Under the pieces are notes generated by a model. It was not told the DNA's origin. It saw only the letters and a list, made by a program, of their open reading frames with translations, and searched no databases. Positions 53,354 through 61,778 of a DNA stretch of 64,000 nucleotides are shown in pieces. Location: contig NZ_CP024123.1 in assembly GCF_002736105.1 (NCBI RefSeq), forward strand, positions 612,001 to 676,000, read 5' to 3'. This DNA is from Solibacillus sp. R5-41 (GTDB lineage Bacteria; Bacillota; Bacilli; Bacillales_A; Planococcaceae). The translations under genes and the position numbers were made by a program. Every line of letters starts with the position of its first letter. Position 1 is the first letter of the stretch.

Positions 53354-54391
53354 ATGAAAAACTGGAAAAGTATACTTGTGTTATCAAGTCAAAGTCTATT
53401 AGAAACAATGCAAATTATAGATAGTTCATCTTTACAATTTGCGATTGTGATAGATGAAGAGAATCGATTATTAGGGACAGTTACAGATGGTGATATTCGC
53501 AGAGGAATTCTTCGGGGAGAAAGTTTAGAATCACCAATCATACATATTATGAATTCTGATCCAATTATTGCGACAGAGCAGGATACAAAAAAATATTGCC
53601 ATAAGTTAATGCAAAGTAAAAAACTAAAGCAATTACCAATTGTAAATAAGCAAAAGCAAGTAATAGACGTACTTTTCAAAGATTATCAAGTAACACCGAT
53701 TAATGATAATACAGTTATATTAATGGTTGGCGGATTAGGAACGAGGCTTCGTCCATTAACAGATACGATTCCTAAACCAATGTTAAAGGTTGGTGACAAG
53801 CCAATTCTAGAGACGATTATAGAAAGCTTTAAAAAATGTGGCTATACGAACTTTATATTGTCAGTTAATTATAAAAAAGAAATGATTCAAAATTATTTTC
53901 AAGATGGTTCAGCTTTTGGTGTGATTATTACTTATATTGAAGAGAATAAGAGGATGGGTACAGCTGGCGCACTGTCATTATTACCAGAAAGACCAACAAA
54001 ACCAATTTTTGTAATGAATGGTGACTTATTGACACAGGTGCATTTTGAACAGCTAATGGAATTCCACCTCGAACACAAGGCGGTTGCAACGATGTGTGTA
54101 CGTGAATATGAATATCAGATTCCTTATGGTGTGATTGAAACAAATGGGGCAAATCTTGTTTCGATTAAAGAAAAGCCGGTACATAAAAGCTTTGTAAATG
54201 CCGGGATTTATGTGTTAAATCCCGAGGCATTCGATTATATTCCACAGGATGAATTTTATGATATGCCAACATTATTTGAAAAATTAATGGCACAAGAAAA
54301 TGTTACAGCAGCCTTCCCAATACGTGAATATTGGCTAGATATTGGACGGATGGATGATTTTGAAAGGGCAAATAAAGAATATAATATGTAA
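53354..54391 (+). CDS. ptmE: CBS-domain nucleotidyltransferase (PtmE-type)
   Basis: 345 residues from ATG 53354 after AAGGAAGTG. A CBS pair (about 1-115: AIVIDEENRLLGTVTDGDIRRG) is fused to an NTP_transferase domain (about 118-345: MVGGLGTRLRPLTDTIPKPML, VMNGDLLT). This fusion is the glucosamine-1-phosphate guanylyltransferase PtmE of the Campylobacter legionaminic pathway, which makes GDP-GlcN. Finding it here supports a GDP-based legionaminic route rather than the UDP-based pseudaminic route. Confidence 0.88.
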   Translation: MKNWKSILVLSSQSLLETMQIIDSSSLQFAIVIDEENRLLGTVTDGDIRRGILRGESLESPIIHIMNSDPIIATEQDTKKYCHKLMQSKKLKQLPIVNKQKQVIDVLFKDYQVTPINDNTVILMVGGLGTRLRPLTDTIPKPMLKVGDKPILETIIESFKKCGYTNFILSVNYKKEMIQNYFQDGSAFGVIITYIEENKRMGTAGALSLLPERPTKPIFVMNGDLLTQVHFEQLMEFHLEHKAVATMCVREYEYQIPYGVIETNGANLVSIKEKPVHKSFVNAGIYVLNPEAFDYIPQDEFYDMPTLFEKLMAQENVTAAFPIREYWLDIGRMDDFERANKEYNM

Positions 54392-54406
54392 GAAAGAGGA
54401 GAAATA

Positions 54407-55117
54407 ATGATTAATCAAAAAAAAGTACTAGCTTTAATACCGGCTAGGGGTGGAAGTAAATCTATTCCTAAAAAGAATATTGTTGAGTTATATGGAAAAC
54501 CACTTATATCTTGGACTATTGAGGCGGCAATAAATACGCCAGAAATCGATAAAGTAATTGTTTCGACTGATAGTATTGAAATTGCCCAGGTTGCATTAGA
54601 ATATGGTGCTGAAATACAAATGCGACCTGCAGAACTAGCGGAGGACTCATCGTTAGTCATTGATACTATTCACTATGTTCTTAAGGAATTAGAAAAAAAA
54701 GGAGAATGGTACGATTTTGTAACTCTGTTAGAACCGACTGCTCCATTAAGAACATCTGAAGATATAAGTAGTTGCATCAGGTTATTATGTGAAAAAAGCT
54801 TAGATTCTACTGCAACCTTTAAAGAAGCAGATTTAAATCCAATTAGGGCATGGAAAATCGAAGGAAATGTCCCAACTACATTTATTGAAGGTGCTATTCC
54901 ATGGTTACCGAGACAGGAACTACCGACTGCGCATCAGTTAAATGGCGCAGTCTATGTTACAAAAGTAGAAAAATTATTAGAATCAAAAAAAGAGATAATT
55001 ATGGGGAATATTGGTGCAGTAATTATGCCAAAGGAACGTTCCGTGGATATAGATGATAGGATAGATTTATTAATGGCTGATTTTATCATGAAAAAAAAGT
55101 TTGAGGATAAGGAGTAA
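54407..55117 (+). CDS. legF: CMP-legionaminic acid synthetase (LegF, NeuA family)
   Basis: 236 residues from ATG 54407 after AAGAGGAG. CMP-nonulosonate cytidylyltransferase with ALIPARGGSKSIPKKNI, LLEPTAPLRTSEDI and a C-terminal DIDDRIDLLMADFIM. It activates the nonulosonic acid with CTP to the CMP donor used by Maf transferases. Closest family members are LegF/PtmB. Confidence 0.93.
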   Translation: MINQKKVLALIPARGGSKSIPKKNIVELYGKPLISWTIEAAINTPEIDKVIVSTDSIEIAQVALEYGAEIQMRPAELAEDSSLVIDTIHYVLKELEKKGEWYDFVTLLEPTAPLRTSEDISSCIRLLCEKSLDSTATFKEADLNPIRAWKIEGNVPTTFIEGAIPWLPRQELPTAHQLNGAVYVTKVEKLLESKKEIIMGNIGAVIMPKERSVDIDDRIDLLMADFIMKKKFEDKE

Positions 55118-55123
55118 GAAAAG

Positions 55124-55909
55124 ATGAGTATTACACTAAAAGATTTATTTGATCTAAAAGGAAAAACAGCTTTAATTACTGGTGGGGCAGGCTATTTAGG
55201 TACGGAAATGTGTGAGGTTTTGGCAGAACAAGGTGCTAATATTATTATTGCCAGCAGAGATGGTGTAAAGTGTCAAAAGTTAGCTGATAGATTAAAGTTA
55301 GAATATCCTAGTCAGATATTTACAGCGTTAAAATTAGACTTAATGGATAAAAACTCTATTAAAGAAACGGTTTCAAATATTGAACGATTAGATATTTTAA
55401 TTAATAATGCCTGGTCGGGTAATAAGAATTCGTTTGAAACAATTTCAGACGAGGACTGGGAATACGATATTGATATGAGTTTAAATTCAGTGTTCAGATT
55501 AGTTAAAGCTACACAACATTTATTGAAAGAATCAAAAGGTGTAATTTTAAATACAGCATCGATGTATGGACATGTTGCTCCTGATTATAGATTGTATAAT
55601 GATGAAAAATATACTAATCCGCCTAGTTATGGAGCAGCTAAAGCGGCTGTAATTCAATTTAGTAAATATTTAGCAAGCTTTTTAGCACCATACGAAATTC
55701 GAGTAAACTGTATTAGTCCGGGTCCGTTTCCATTCCCTGAAACTCAGAAAGATAAGGAGTTTATGACCCGTTTAGGCTCTAAAAATCCTATGAACCGCAT
55801 CGGACAACCGCATGAATTAAAAGGTGTAGTCGCATTACTTTGTTCAGATGCATCCTCATATATAACAGGACAAAATATTTGTGTAGATGGTGGTTGGGCT
55901 GCGTGGTAA
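55124..55909 (+). CDS. Short-chain dehydrogenase/reductase (PtmA-like)
   Basis: 261 residues. NAD-binding [23 protein letters not shown] (for NNAG) and catalytic [10 protein letters not shown] are present. PtmA-type SDRs recur in legionaminic loci, but their exact step is unsettled. The end overlaps the next gene by seven bases. Its closest relative in the window is the SDR at 56847. Confidence 0.88.
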   Translation: MSITLKDLFDLKGKTALITGGAGYLGTEMCEVLAEQGANIIIASRDGVKCQKLADRLKLEYPSQIFTALKLDLMDKNSIKETVSNIERLDILINNAWSGNKNSFETISDEDWEYDIDMSLNSVFRLVKATQHLLKESKGVILNTASMYGHVAPDYRLYNDEKYTNPPSYGAAKAAVIQFSKYLASFLAPYEIRVNCISPGPFPFPETQKDKEFMTRLGSKNPMNRIGQPHELKGVVALLCSDASSYITGQNICVDGGWAAW

Positions 55910-56832
55910 CAAAGATAGGGTTAATAGGATTAAGTGAAGGAAATGGTCATCCATATTCCTTTAGTTCTATCATAAATGGATATAATGATAAATTTTTAGA
56001 AGAATCTGGTTGGGATGTAATTCATAACTATGTCAAAAAACGTGATATCTCAGAATTTGGCTTAGGAAATGCTCGAATTACTCATGTTTGGACACAAGAC
56101 TTAAATATAAGTCAGAATATTGCTAGAGCATGTAATATAAAAAATGTTGTTACTAGTTATCAAGAAATGTTAGGGGAAATAGATGCACTTATAATTGCCA
56201 GGGATGATTTCGAGAATCATTACCAAATGGCAATCGACTTTTTGGAGGCAGATATTAAAGTTTTTATAGATAAACCTCTAACATGTTCAATTAAAGAATT
56301 AAAGCTTTTTAAAAAGTATTTATTAAAAGGTCAACTGATGTCTGTTGCAGGACTTCGTTTTGCTATGGAACTAGATGATGTTAGATCTAATATAAATACC
56401 TTTGGGAAATTGAAATTCATACAATCTTCAGTAATTATGAACTGGGAAAAGTATGGAATTCATATAATAGATGCAGTTTTAGGGACACTAGATGATAAAC
56501 CATTTTCAATTGAATATATTAAAAGCGATGCACAATTTTATCTAGTGCATTTTGAAAGTGGATTAGTTTGGACAATAAATGTTTTAGGAAGTGTTCCAAA
56601 AACATTTAATATAGAATTTTGGGGAGAAGAAAACAGAAGAAGTGTTGAAATAGAGGATAATTTTACTATGTTTAGAAGAATGTTATATCGATTTGTTCAA
56701 ATGGTTGAACATGGTGAAGTTTTACATAAACCAGAAGATACAATTCTTTCGATAGCACTATTAATAGCTGGCAATAAATCGGAAATTGAGAATCGAAAAG
56801 TTTACTTGAAAGAAGTTATAGATGAATTATAG
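55903..56832 (+). CDS. Gfo/Idh/MocA-family oxidoreductase
   Basis: 309 residues from GTG 55903 ([20 protein letters not shown]), overlapping the SDR stop. Longer in-frame starts lie inside the SDR gene. It has a Rossmann N-terminal part with [15 protein letters not shown]-like EKP motif (VFIDKPLTC near 130) and a second beta domain. Very AT-rich. Members oxidise or reduce sugar rings with NAD(P). PtmF-like helper genes of Campylobacter loci occupy a similar place, but I cannot assign one step. Confidence 0.78.
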   Translation: MVTKIGLIGLSEGNGHPYSFSSIINGYNDKFLEESGWDVIHNYVKKRDISEFGLGNARITHVWTQDLNISQNIARACNIKNVVTSYQEMLGEIDALIIARDDFENHYQMAIDFLEADIKVFIDKPLTCSIKELKLFKKYLLKGQLMSVAGLRFAMELDDVRSNINTFGKLKFIQSSVIMNWEKYGIHIIDAVLGTLDDKPFSIEYIKSDAQFYLVHFESGLVWTINVLGSVPKTFNIEFWGEENRRSVEIEDNFTMFRRMLYRFVQMVEHGEVLHKPEDTILSIALLIAGNKSEIENRKVYLKEVIDEL

Positions 56833-56846
56833 TGTAGGAGAAATTT

Positions 56847-57671
56847 ATGAAAAAAAACTTTTATAATTTATTTAGTTTACAAGGGAAAAATGCCATTGTA
56901 ACTGGTGGGGCAGGAATTTTAGGAAGTCATTTTTGTATGGGGCTTGCAGATGCAGGTGCTAATGTAGCCATTGTGGATATTAACGAGGTGAGAGCAAATG
57001 AAATTGCTGAAGAAATTATGCGAAATTATAATGTGAAAGCTATAGCAATAAAATGTGATTTAACTTTAGAAAGTTCTGTTAAGTTAATGGTTGAAAAGGT
57101 TGTTACAACATTTGGTGAAATAAATATATTACATAATAATGCAGCAGGTAAGTCAAGTGATTTAAATCAATTCTTTGCACCATTAGAAGAATATAGTTTA
57201 GCACAATGGAAAGAAATTATGTCTACAAATATTGATAGTATGTTTTTAGTTGCTAAATATGTTGGTAAAGTAATGAAATTACAAGCAAAGGGCGGTTCTA
57301 TCATTCAAACAGCTTCAATTTATGGTGTGATGGGACCAGATAATCGAATTTATGAAGGATCATATTATTTGGATCGTGAAATTAATACTCCTGCTGTTTA
57401 CGCTGCAAGTAAAGGGGGAGTAGTTGCACTTACCAAATACTTAGCTACGTACTGGGCAAAAGAGGGAATTCGAGTGAATACTATTACACCAGGTGGAACA
57501 GAAAGTGGACAGAACGAGACTTTTACAGAACGATATAGTAATCGTATTCCATTAGGACGTATGGCAAAACCTGAAGAAATCGTTGGGGCATTAATCTACT
57601 TAGCTTCAGATGCATCTAGTTATGTAACGGGACAAAACATTTTGGTTGATGGAGGATTAAGTGCCTGGTAA
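56847..57671 (+). CDS. ptmA: Second short-chain dehydrogenase/reductase (PtmA-like)
   Basis: 274 residues from ATG 56847 after GTAGGAG. It has TGGAGILGSHFCMGLADAG, HNNAAGKSSD, catalytic YAASKGGVVAL and the C-terminal DASSYVTGQNILVDGG. It shares the last motif ([14 protein letters not shown]) with the SDR at 55124, so they are probably old duplicates. It is last in the sugar operon. A decayed IS4 element begins 25 bases after it, with no clear terminator between. Confidence 0.88.
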   Translation: MKKNFYNLFSLQGKNAIVTGGAGILGSHFCMGLADAGANVAIVDINEVRANEIAEEIMRNYNVKAIAIKCDLTLESSVKLMVEKVVTTFGEINILHNNAAGKSSDLNQFFAPLEEYSLAQWKEIMSTNIDSMFLVAKYVGKVMKLQAKGGSIIQTASIYGVMGPDNRIYEGSYYLDREINTPAVYAASKGGVVALTKYLATYWAKEGIRVNTITPGGTESGQNETFTERYSNRIPLGRMAKPEEIVGALIYLASDASSYVTGQNILVDGGLSAW

Positions 57672-57895
57672 GTGTTTATTTTTTATCGCATGTATTTATT
57701 TTTTGCCAATGCGCCATTCAGTTGGTAGGAAAGCACAACGAAGATGGCGTGTAATATCAGCGAAAGATAAGCGCCTCCAGTTGATTTTTATAACCTTCAG
57801 TAACACATAGGCAATAAAGCCGCAAAAAGCTGACTAAATATCACATTTTTGGTCGTGTCAAAAAACCAGCTACATTTAAGAATTTATTTAATCTA

Positions 57896-58951
57896 TATAA
57901 ACGGTGATTAGTTTTTAGGTTTATATCTATTTCTGTTCATTTTCCTGTTTACTGCTTGTAACAGTATTGAAACGGAGCAAAAAATGATGCGTAAAATTGT
58001 GCTAATTCCTGAAGAAAAGATTCCAGCTGCTTTAGAAGAATTGAAGATTGCGATGAAAGAACAACATGGAACCAAATTATTTATTCGTTACCAAGTCATT
58101 TATATGTTGCTTTCGGGTGAGTCTTACGAAAAGATTGCCACCTATACAGGTCTTTCTTCTGCGACGCTTTTTAACTATCGCAAAGCTTATTGTGAAAAAG
58201 GCATTGCAGGACTTGGACGAAAAAAACAACCAGGTCGCCAACGATTTCTAACACCTGAACAAGAACAACAAGACATATTAACAGTGGTGAATCAGACGCC
58301 CTAAGATGTCGATTTCCCCCCTCAAATGAACTGGACAGCACCTCTTGTTCGCGAGTGGATTCAACGTACATTTGATGTATCTTTTTCTGTGCGTGGGACA
58401 CGTGATTTATTGTATCGTCTTGGTTTTAGCTATACGAAGATGAGTCCATGATTCAAGACTATCAAGCGATTGCGAATACATGGTTTATCAAAGGGAAACA
58501 AAAGAAAATCCCTACATATGGTCGGTATCAAGGTGTAAAACTAATTGGTACATTAGATTATAAAACAGGTGAAGTATTTTGTATGCAAGAAGAACAATAT
58601 ACAGCCGTAGAATTTCTCAATTTCTTAGAAAAAGTCATCACACGTTATTCAAATGAGCGCATCGTCATGATATTAGACAATGCGCGTATTCATCATGCCA
58701 AATTAATAAAACCGTTCTTAGAAAAACACCTAGATGTCCTAACGTTTCTGTACCTTCCGCCATATAGCCCCGATTGAATTTGATCGAAGGGTTGTGGAAA
58801 TGGATGAAAGCAACAGTGATACTTAATGTTTTTTTTCAAATGTAGGGAAATTCGTAAAGCCGTCCAAGGATTAATTAAGATGATTAATCAAGAACCTAAA
58901 AATACGGTAAATCGGCTTTGTTTAAACTCTAATTTTCTATCACCTTCTATA
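57896..58951 (+). mobile_element. IS630-family insertion sequence nested in the IS4 remnant
   Basis: Inverted ends TATAAACGGTGATTAG (left) and, on the other strand, TATAGAAGGTGATAG (right) bound a 1056-base element. TA is duplicated at both sides (57894-57895 and 58952-58953), the IS630/Tc1 target. Removing the element and one TA joins TTTTTCGCTA to GATTAAAT in the minus-strand IS4 frame, giving FFARLNKFL at the place where IS4 proteins have FFRWIKQ. Confidence 0.85.
57984..58930 (+). pseudogene. IS630-family transposase, interrupted
   Basis: An N-terminal HTH part (YEKIATYTGLSSATLFNYRK, 57984-58304) ends at TAA 58302. The same frame continues to MNWTAPLVREWIQRTFDVSF and GTRDLLYRLGFSYTKM before another stop. 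The DDE part follows at 58448 (GTLDYKTGEVF, IVMILDNARIHHAKLI, TFLYLPPYSPD). It then breaks where a lost T in GAT(T)TGAATTTG shifts LNLIEGLWKWMK out of frame. At least three lesions make it inactive. Confidence 0.88.
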
Positions 58952-59441
58952 TAGCGAAAAAGGAAATGATTACCCAGTGTCCTTTGTATATACTCACGAT
59001 TTCTTCTGCCGTCATATCTCGGAAATTCGTGACAACTTGTACAATCGGATCTTCATAATCCTTAAACTCAAAAACACAGTGGCATTCTTCTGTTTGTTTT
59101 TGAGCCGTGCCGAGTGTACATGTTCTTCAACGGTAGTTTTTTTTACGGCCTTTTTTGATTTAACTGAATTTTAACCTTTAATTGAATAACGAAATTTCGT
59201 TCTATTTTTGCATAACGATCGACTTTAACTATGAAAAAATAAGCACGATCTGCTATAAAAAAATAAATCGCTTAACTTCAAGTTCGGCACCAATCGGACT
59301 ATTGTGCTTTAGGTCTGTTTTTTTTACGGTTTGAAGGGGAACGCTTGTTTGATTCGTGTAGCTAACGTGTAGTTTAATACCTAAACATTCTAAATGATTT
59401 ATTGATTATGAAAATTGAATTAAGATCTAGGAGGCATAAAA

Positions 59442-60662
59442 ATGAGACCTATATTAATCCCAGAATATTTAAGTGAATTTAATTGTATTGGTGGTGCTTG
59501 TGAGGATACTTGTTGTGCGGGCTGGAATGTCACAATTGATAAAAAAACTTACCAAGCCTATCGTAAAGTAAGACAGCCTGAGATGGCAGATAAATTACAA
59601 AAATTTGTAAAAAGGAATCGAAAAAAAAATGATGAATCGAATTATGCAAAGTTTATTTTAGACGAAAATAAAAATTGCAACATGATGTTAGACGATGGAC
59701 TTTGTAGTATTCATAAGGAATTAGGTGAAGAATTTTTATGTAATACATGTTCCATATATCCAAGAAACTTGACACAGGTTGGTGGTGTTACAGAAAAAAG
59801 TTTAACGTTATCTTGTCCTGAAGCCGCAAGGGTCGTTCTATTATGTGAAGAAGGTTTAGGTTTTATTGAGACAGAGGAACCAAAGAATACTCGTGGATTA
59901 ATGAATAAAGCTCTTGATTTAGAAAAACATCCGCATTTCTGGGATTTACGTATTTTTACAATTCAACTTATGCAAAATCGCCAACATTCTATTGAAATAC
60001 GTTTAATTATTTTAGGGCTATTTATTCAAAAGATTGAGCGGCTAAAGCCAAGTGAGCTAGAGCAGGAATTACCTGTCATTATGCAGGACTATTTAAATCG
60101 TTTAGATAATGAAGAATTTATTGAATCCTTAAAGCAAATTAAAGGGAATTTAAATTTCCAGTTGAATTTAACAAGAGTATTAATTAGTTATCGCATATCT
60201 GGTGGAGATATTTCGGGAAAATACGCCACGGTTCTTCAATCATTAATAGAAGGTTTAGGTTTTGAAGAAAATGATGACAACGAAGTGCAAGATATGGAAG
60301 AAACGATTTTAAAGTTTCAAGAATCATATCGCAATTTTTATGAACCATTTATGCAAAATAAGGAATATATGCTTGAAAATTATATAGTAAATTATATATT
60401 TAAAAACTTATTTCCAAATGACTATAACACATTGTTCGAAAGTTATGTAATGCTTGTTTTACACTTCAATCTTATTAAATTGCATTTAGTTGGTATTGCA
60501 GCAAAGGAACAGAAGTTAACGCAAGAAATGGTGATAAACTGTGTTCAACAACTTGCAAAAGTAATAGAACATAACCCTGCATATTTACAAGGTGTACGTG
60601 AGGGAATGGAAGCTGCGGGCTATACTACAATGGGGCATATGTTTGTAATGATTAGTAATTGA
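59442..60662 (+). CDS. fliB: Flagellin lysine-N-methylase FliB
   Basis: 406 residues from ATG 59442 after AGGAGGC. The N-terminal Cys-rich part has NCIGGACEDTCCAGWNVTID, then CNMMLDDGLCSIHKELGEEF and LCNTCSIYPR, the metal/cluster-binding pattern of FliB. The rest is helical. FliB methylates surface lysines of flagellin in Salmonella (established there). Here it sits after the glycosylation island and before flaG-fliD, so flagellin may carry both sugar and methyl marks. IS4 debris lies just upstream, so its promoter must be within about 40 bases or come from that debris. Confidence 0.93.
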   Translation: MRPILIPEYLSEFNCIGGACEDTCCAGWNVTIDKKTYQAYRKVRQPEMADKLQKFVKRNRKKNDESNYAKFILDENKNCNMMLDDGLCSIHKELGEEFLCNTCSIYPRNLTQVGGVTEKSLTLSCPEAARVVLLCEEGLGFIETEEPKNTRGLMNKALDLEKHPHFWDLRIFTIQLMQNRQHSIEIRLIILGLFIQKIERLKPSELEQELPVIMQDYLNRLDNEEFIESLKQIKGNLNFQLNLTRVLISYRISGGDISGKYATVLQSLIEGLGFEENDDNEVQDMEETILKFQESYRNFYEPFMQNKEYMLENYIVNYIFKNLFPNDYNTLFESYVMLVLHFNLIKLHLVGIAAKEQKLTQEMVINCVQQLAKVIEHNPAYLQGVREGMEAAGYTTMGHMFVMISN

Positions 60663-60766
60663 AAGTAAGTATCAAACGAGTGTCTTATTCGTAAATTTCC
60701 ATAATGGGATAAGTAGATATTTAAATAATAAGAAAACATTGAAGTTTAAATGGAAATATTTTTTAA

Positions 60767-60937
60767 AATCAAAAACTTGAACAAAGTACTTATTTTACAG
60801 TTATTAGAGAGCATCAAGGAGAAGAATGGTTTCCAAAAATAGTTATCAATCAAAAAGTAATAGATAAAATGATTACTGACCAAGAAATTCCATCTTTGTC
60901 TGGGTTTCTTAATAGGAACAAAGTGATTGTAAAATAA
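60767..60937 (+). other. Orphan 56-codon open stretch without a start codon
   Basis: The frame reads STYFTVIREHQGEEWFPKIV and ends GFLNRNKVIVK, stop at 60935. It has protein-like composition but no start codon or ribosome site, so it may be the tail of a lost gene. I recognise no family. The rest of the 690-base gap between fliB and flaG (60663-61354) is AT-rich with no credible gene; it ends with the flaG promoter. Confidence 0.25.
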
Positions 60938-61283
60938 TTAAACAACACTAATTACTTGAAACCTAAAATCTTAATGAATAGTAAATTATACTAGGATAAT
61001 ATACCTTTATACTTGATTGAAATTTTAAATATTACTGTTTCTCAATTAAAGCAGAATACTATACCTGAAATGGACAATCAAAATGATTATTTAAGAGTTG
61101 TTAAGTCGATTTCATAGACCAAAAATAAACAAAGAATTACTGAAATAGCTTGAGGCACTATTATTTTATAATTCGGGCGTACATGGATTCTGATTTTTTG
61201 TATGTTTGATATATTTTAAATTGCACAATAAATGGAATTACATACAGGAATTTCAGTTTTCCCTTGAACCTTCAAAGAAAAAC

Positions 61284-61310
61284 TGAAATTCTCTTTTTTT
61301 AATCCGATAT
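61284..61310 (+). promoter_or_regulatory. Probable sigma-D promoter of flaG-fliD
   Basis: TGAA-N15-TCCGATAT against TAAA-N15-GCCGATAT (10 of 12), about 45 bases before flaG. The -10 part is the best match in the window. Confidence 0.55.
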
Positions 61311-61354
61311 TACATATAGTAGCGCCTGTATTAGATTCAAGGAGGATGGAAAAC

Positions 61355-61750
61355 ATGCGTATTTCAGGACATGTAGAAATGGATTCAGTAAGAGTAAGTA
61401 AACCGGTAAATAATAATGTACCTACAGCTGAAAAAGCAGTGAAGCAAGGAAGCGAAACTGTTAAAAAACAGATGGTAGATACAACAGTAACAATGCAAAT
61501 AACACCGACTGATAAAAGCGAAGAAACGAAGGCAAAGGTTCAAGAGGCAGTTAATAAAATGAACGAAATGCTGGAAGTGAATCATAGTGCTTCAAAATTT
61601 ATGTATCATGAAGGTTTAGAACGCTATTATGTAACGGTAGTAAATCGCGATACAGAGGAAGTCGTGAAAGAAATTCCGCCGAAAAAGCTTTTAGACGCAT
61701 TTTATGAAATGCAAAAAATGCTTGGCATGGTTGTAGATGAAAAAATTTAA
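61355..61750 (+). CDS. flaG: FlaG-family flagellar protein
   Basis: 131 residues from ATG 61355, nine bases after AAGGAGG; ATG 61346 overlaps the ribosome site. The C-terminal FlaG domain (about 70-131: VNKMNEMLEVNHSASKFMYHE, VVNRDTEEVVKEIPPKKLLD) is conserved. FlaG is linked to filament length in other bacteria. It is 28 bases before fliD, as in B. subtilis. Confidence 0.93.
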   Translation: MRISGHVEMDSVRVSKPVNNNVPTAEKAVKQGSETVKKQMVDTTVTMQITPTDKSEETKAKVQEAVNKMNEMLEVNHSASKFMYHEGLERYYVTVVNRDTEEVVKEIPPKKLLDAFYEMQKMLGMVVDEKI

Positions 61751-61778
61751 CTTGGTTTAAAATGAGGAGGAAACTAGT

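Larger units (their letters stand above)
57696..59405 (-). pseudogene. Decayed IS4-family transposase, split by an IS630-family element
   Basis: On the minus strand, pieces read in order: GIKLHVSYTNQTSVPLQTV, LKHNSPIGAELEVKRFIF, then ADRAYFFIVKVDRYAKIERN FVIQLKVKIQLNQKRP, CVFEFKDYEDPIVQVVTNFR DMTAEEIVSIYKGHWVISFF on the right of the inserted element (58955-59405), and FFDTTKNVIFSQLFAALL plus FIAYVLLKVI...RIGKK on the left (57696-57895). These follow an IS4-type DDE transposase from about one third to its C-terminus. Several stops and frameshifts show long decay, and the N-terminal part is missing. Ends of the original element are not recognisable. Confidence 0.82.

Noticed and set aside
58977-59174. 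Plus-strand 65-codon gene
   Set aside because: The minus strand of the same bases encodes recognisable IS4 transposase (VVTNFRDMTAEEIVSIYK), so the plus-strand frame is a shadow.
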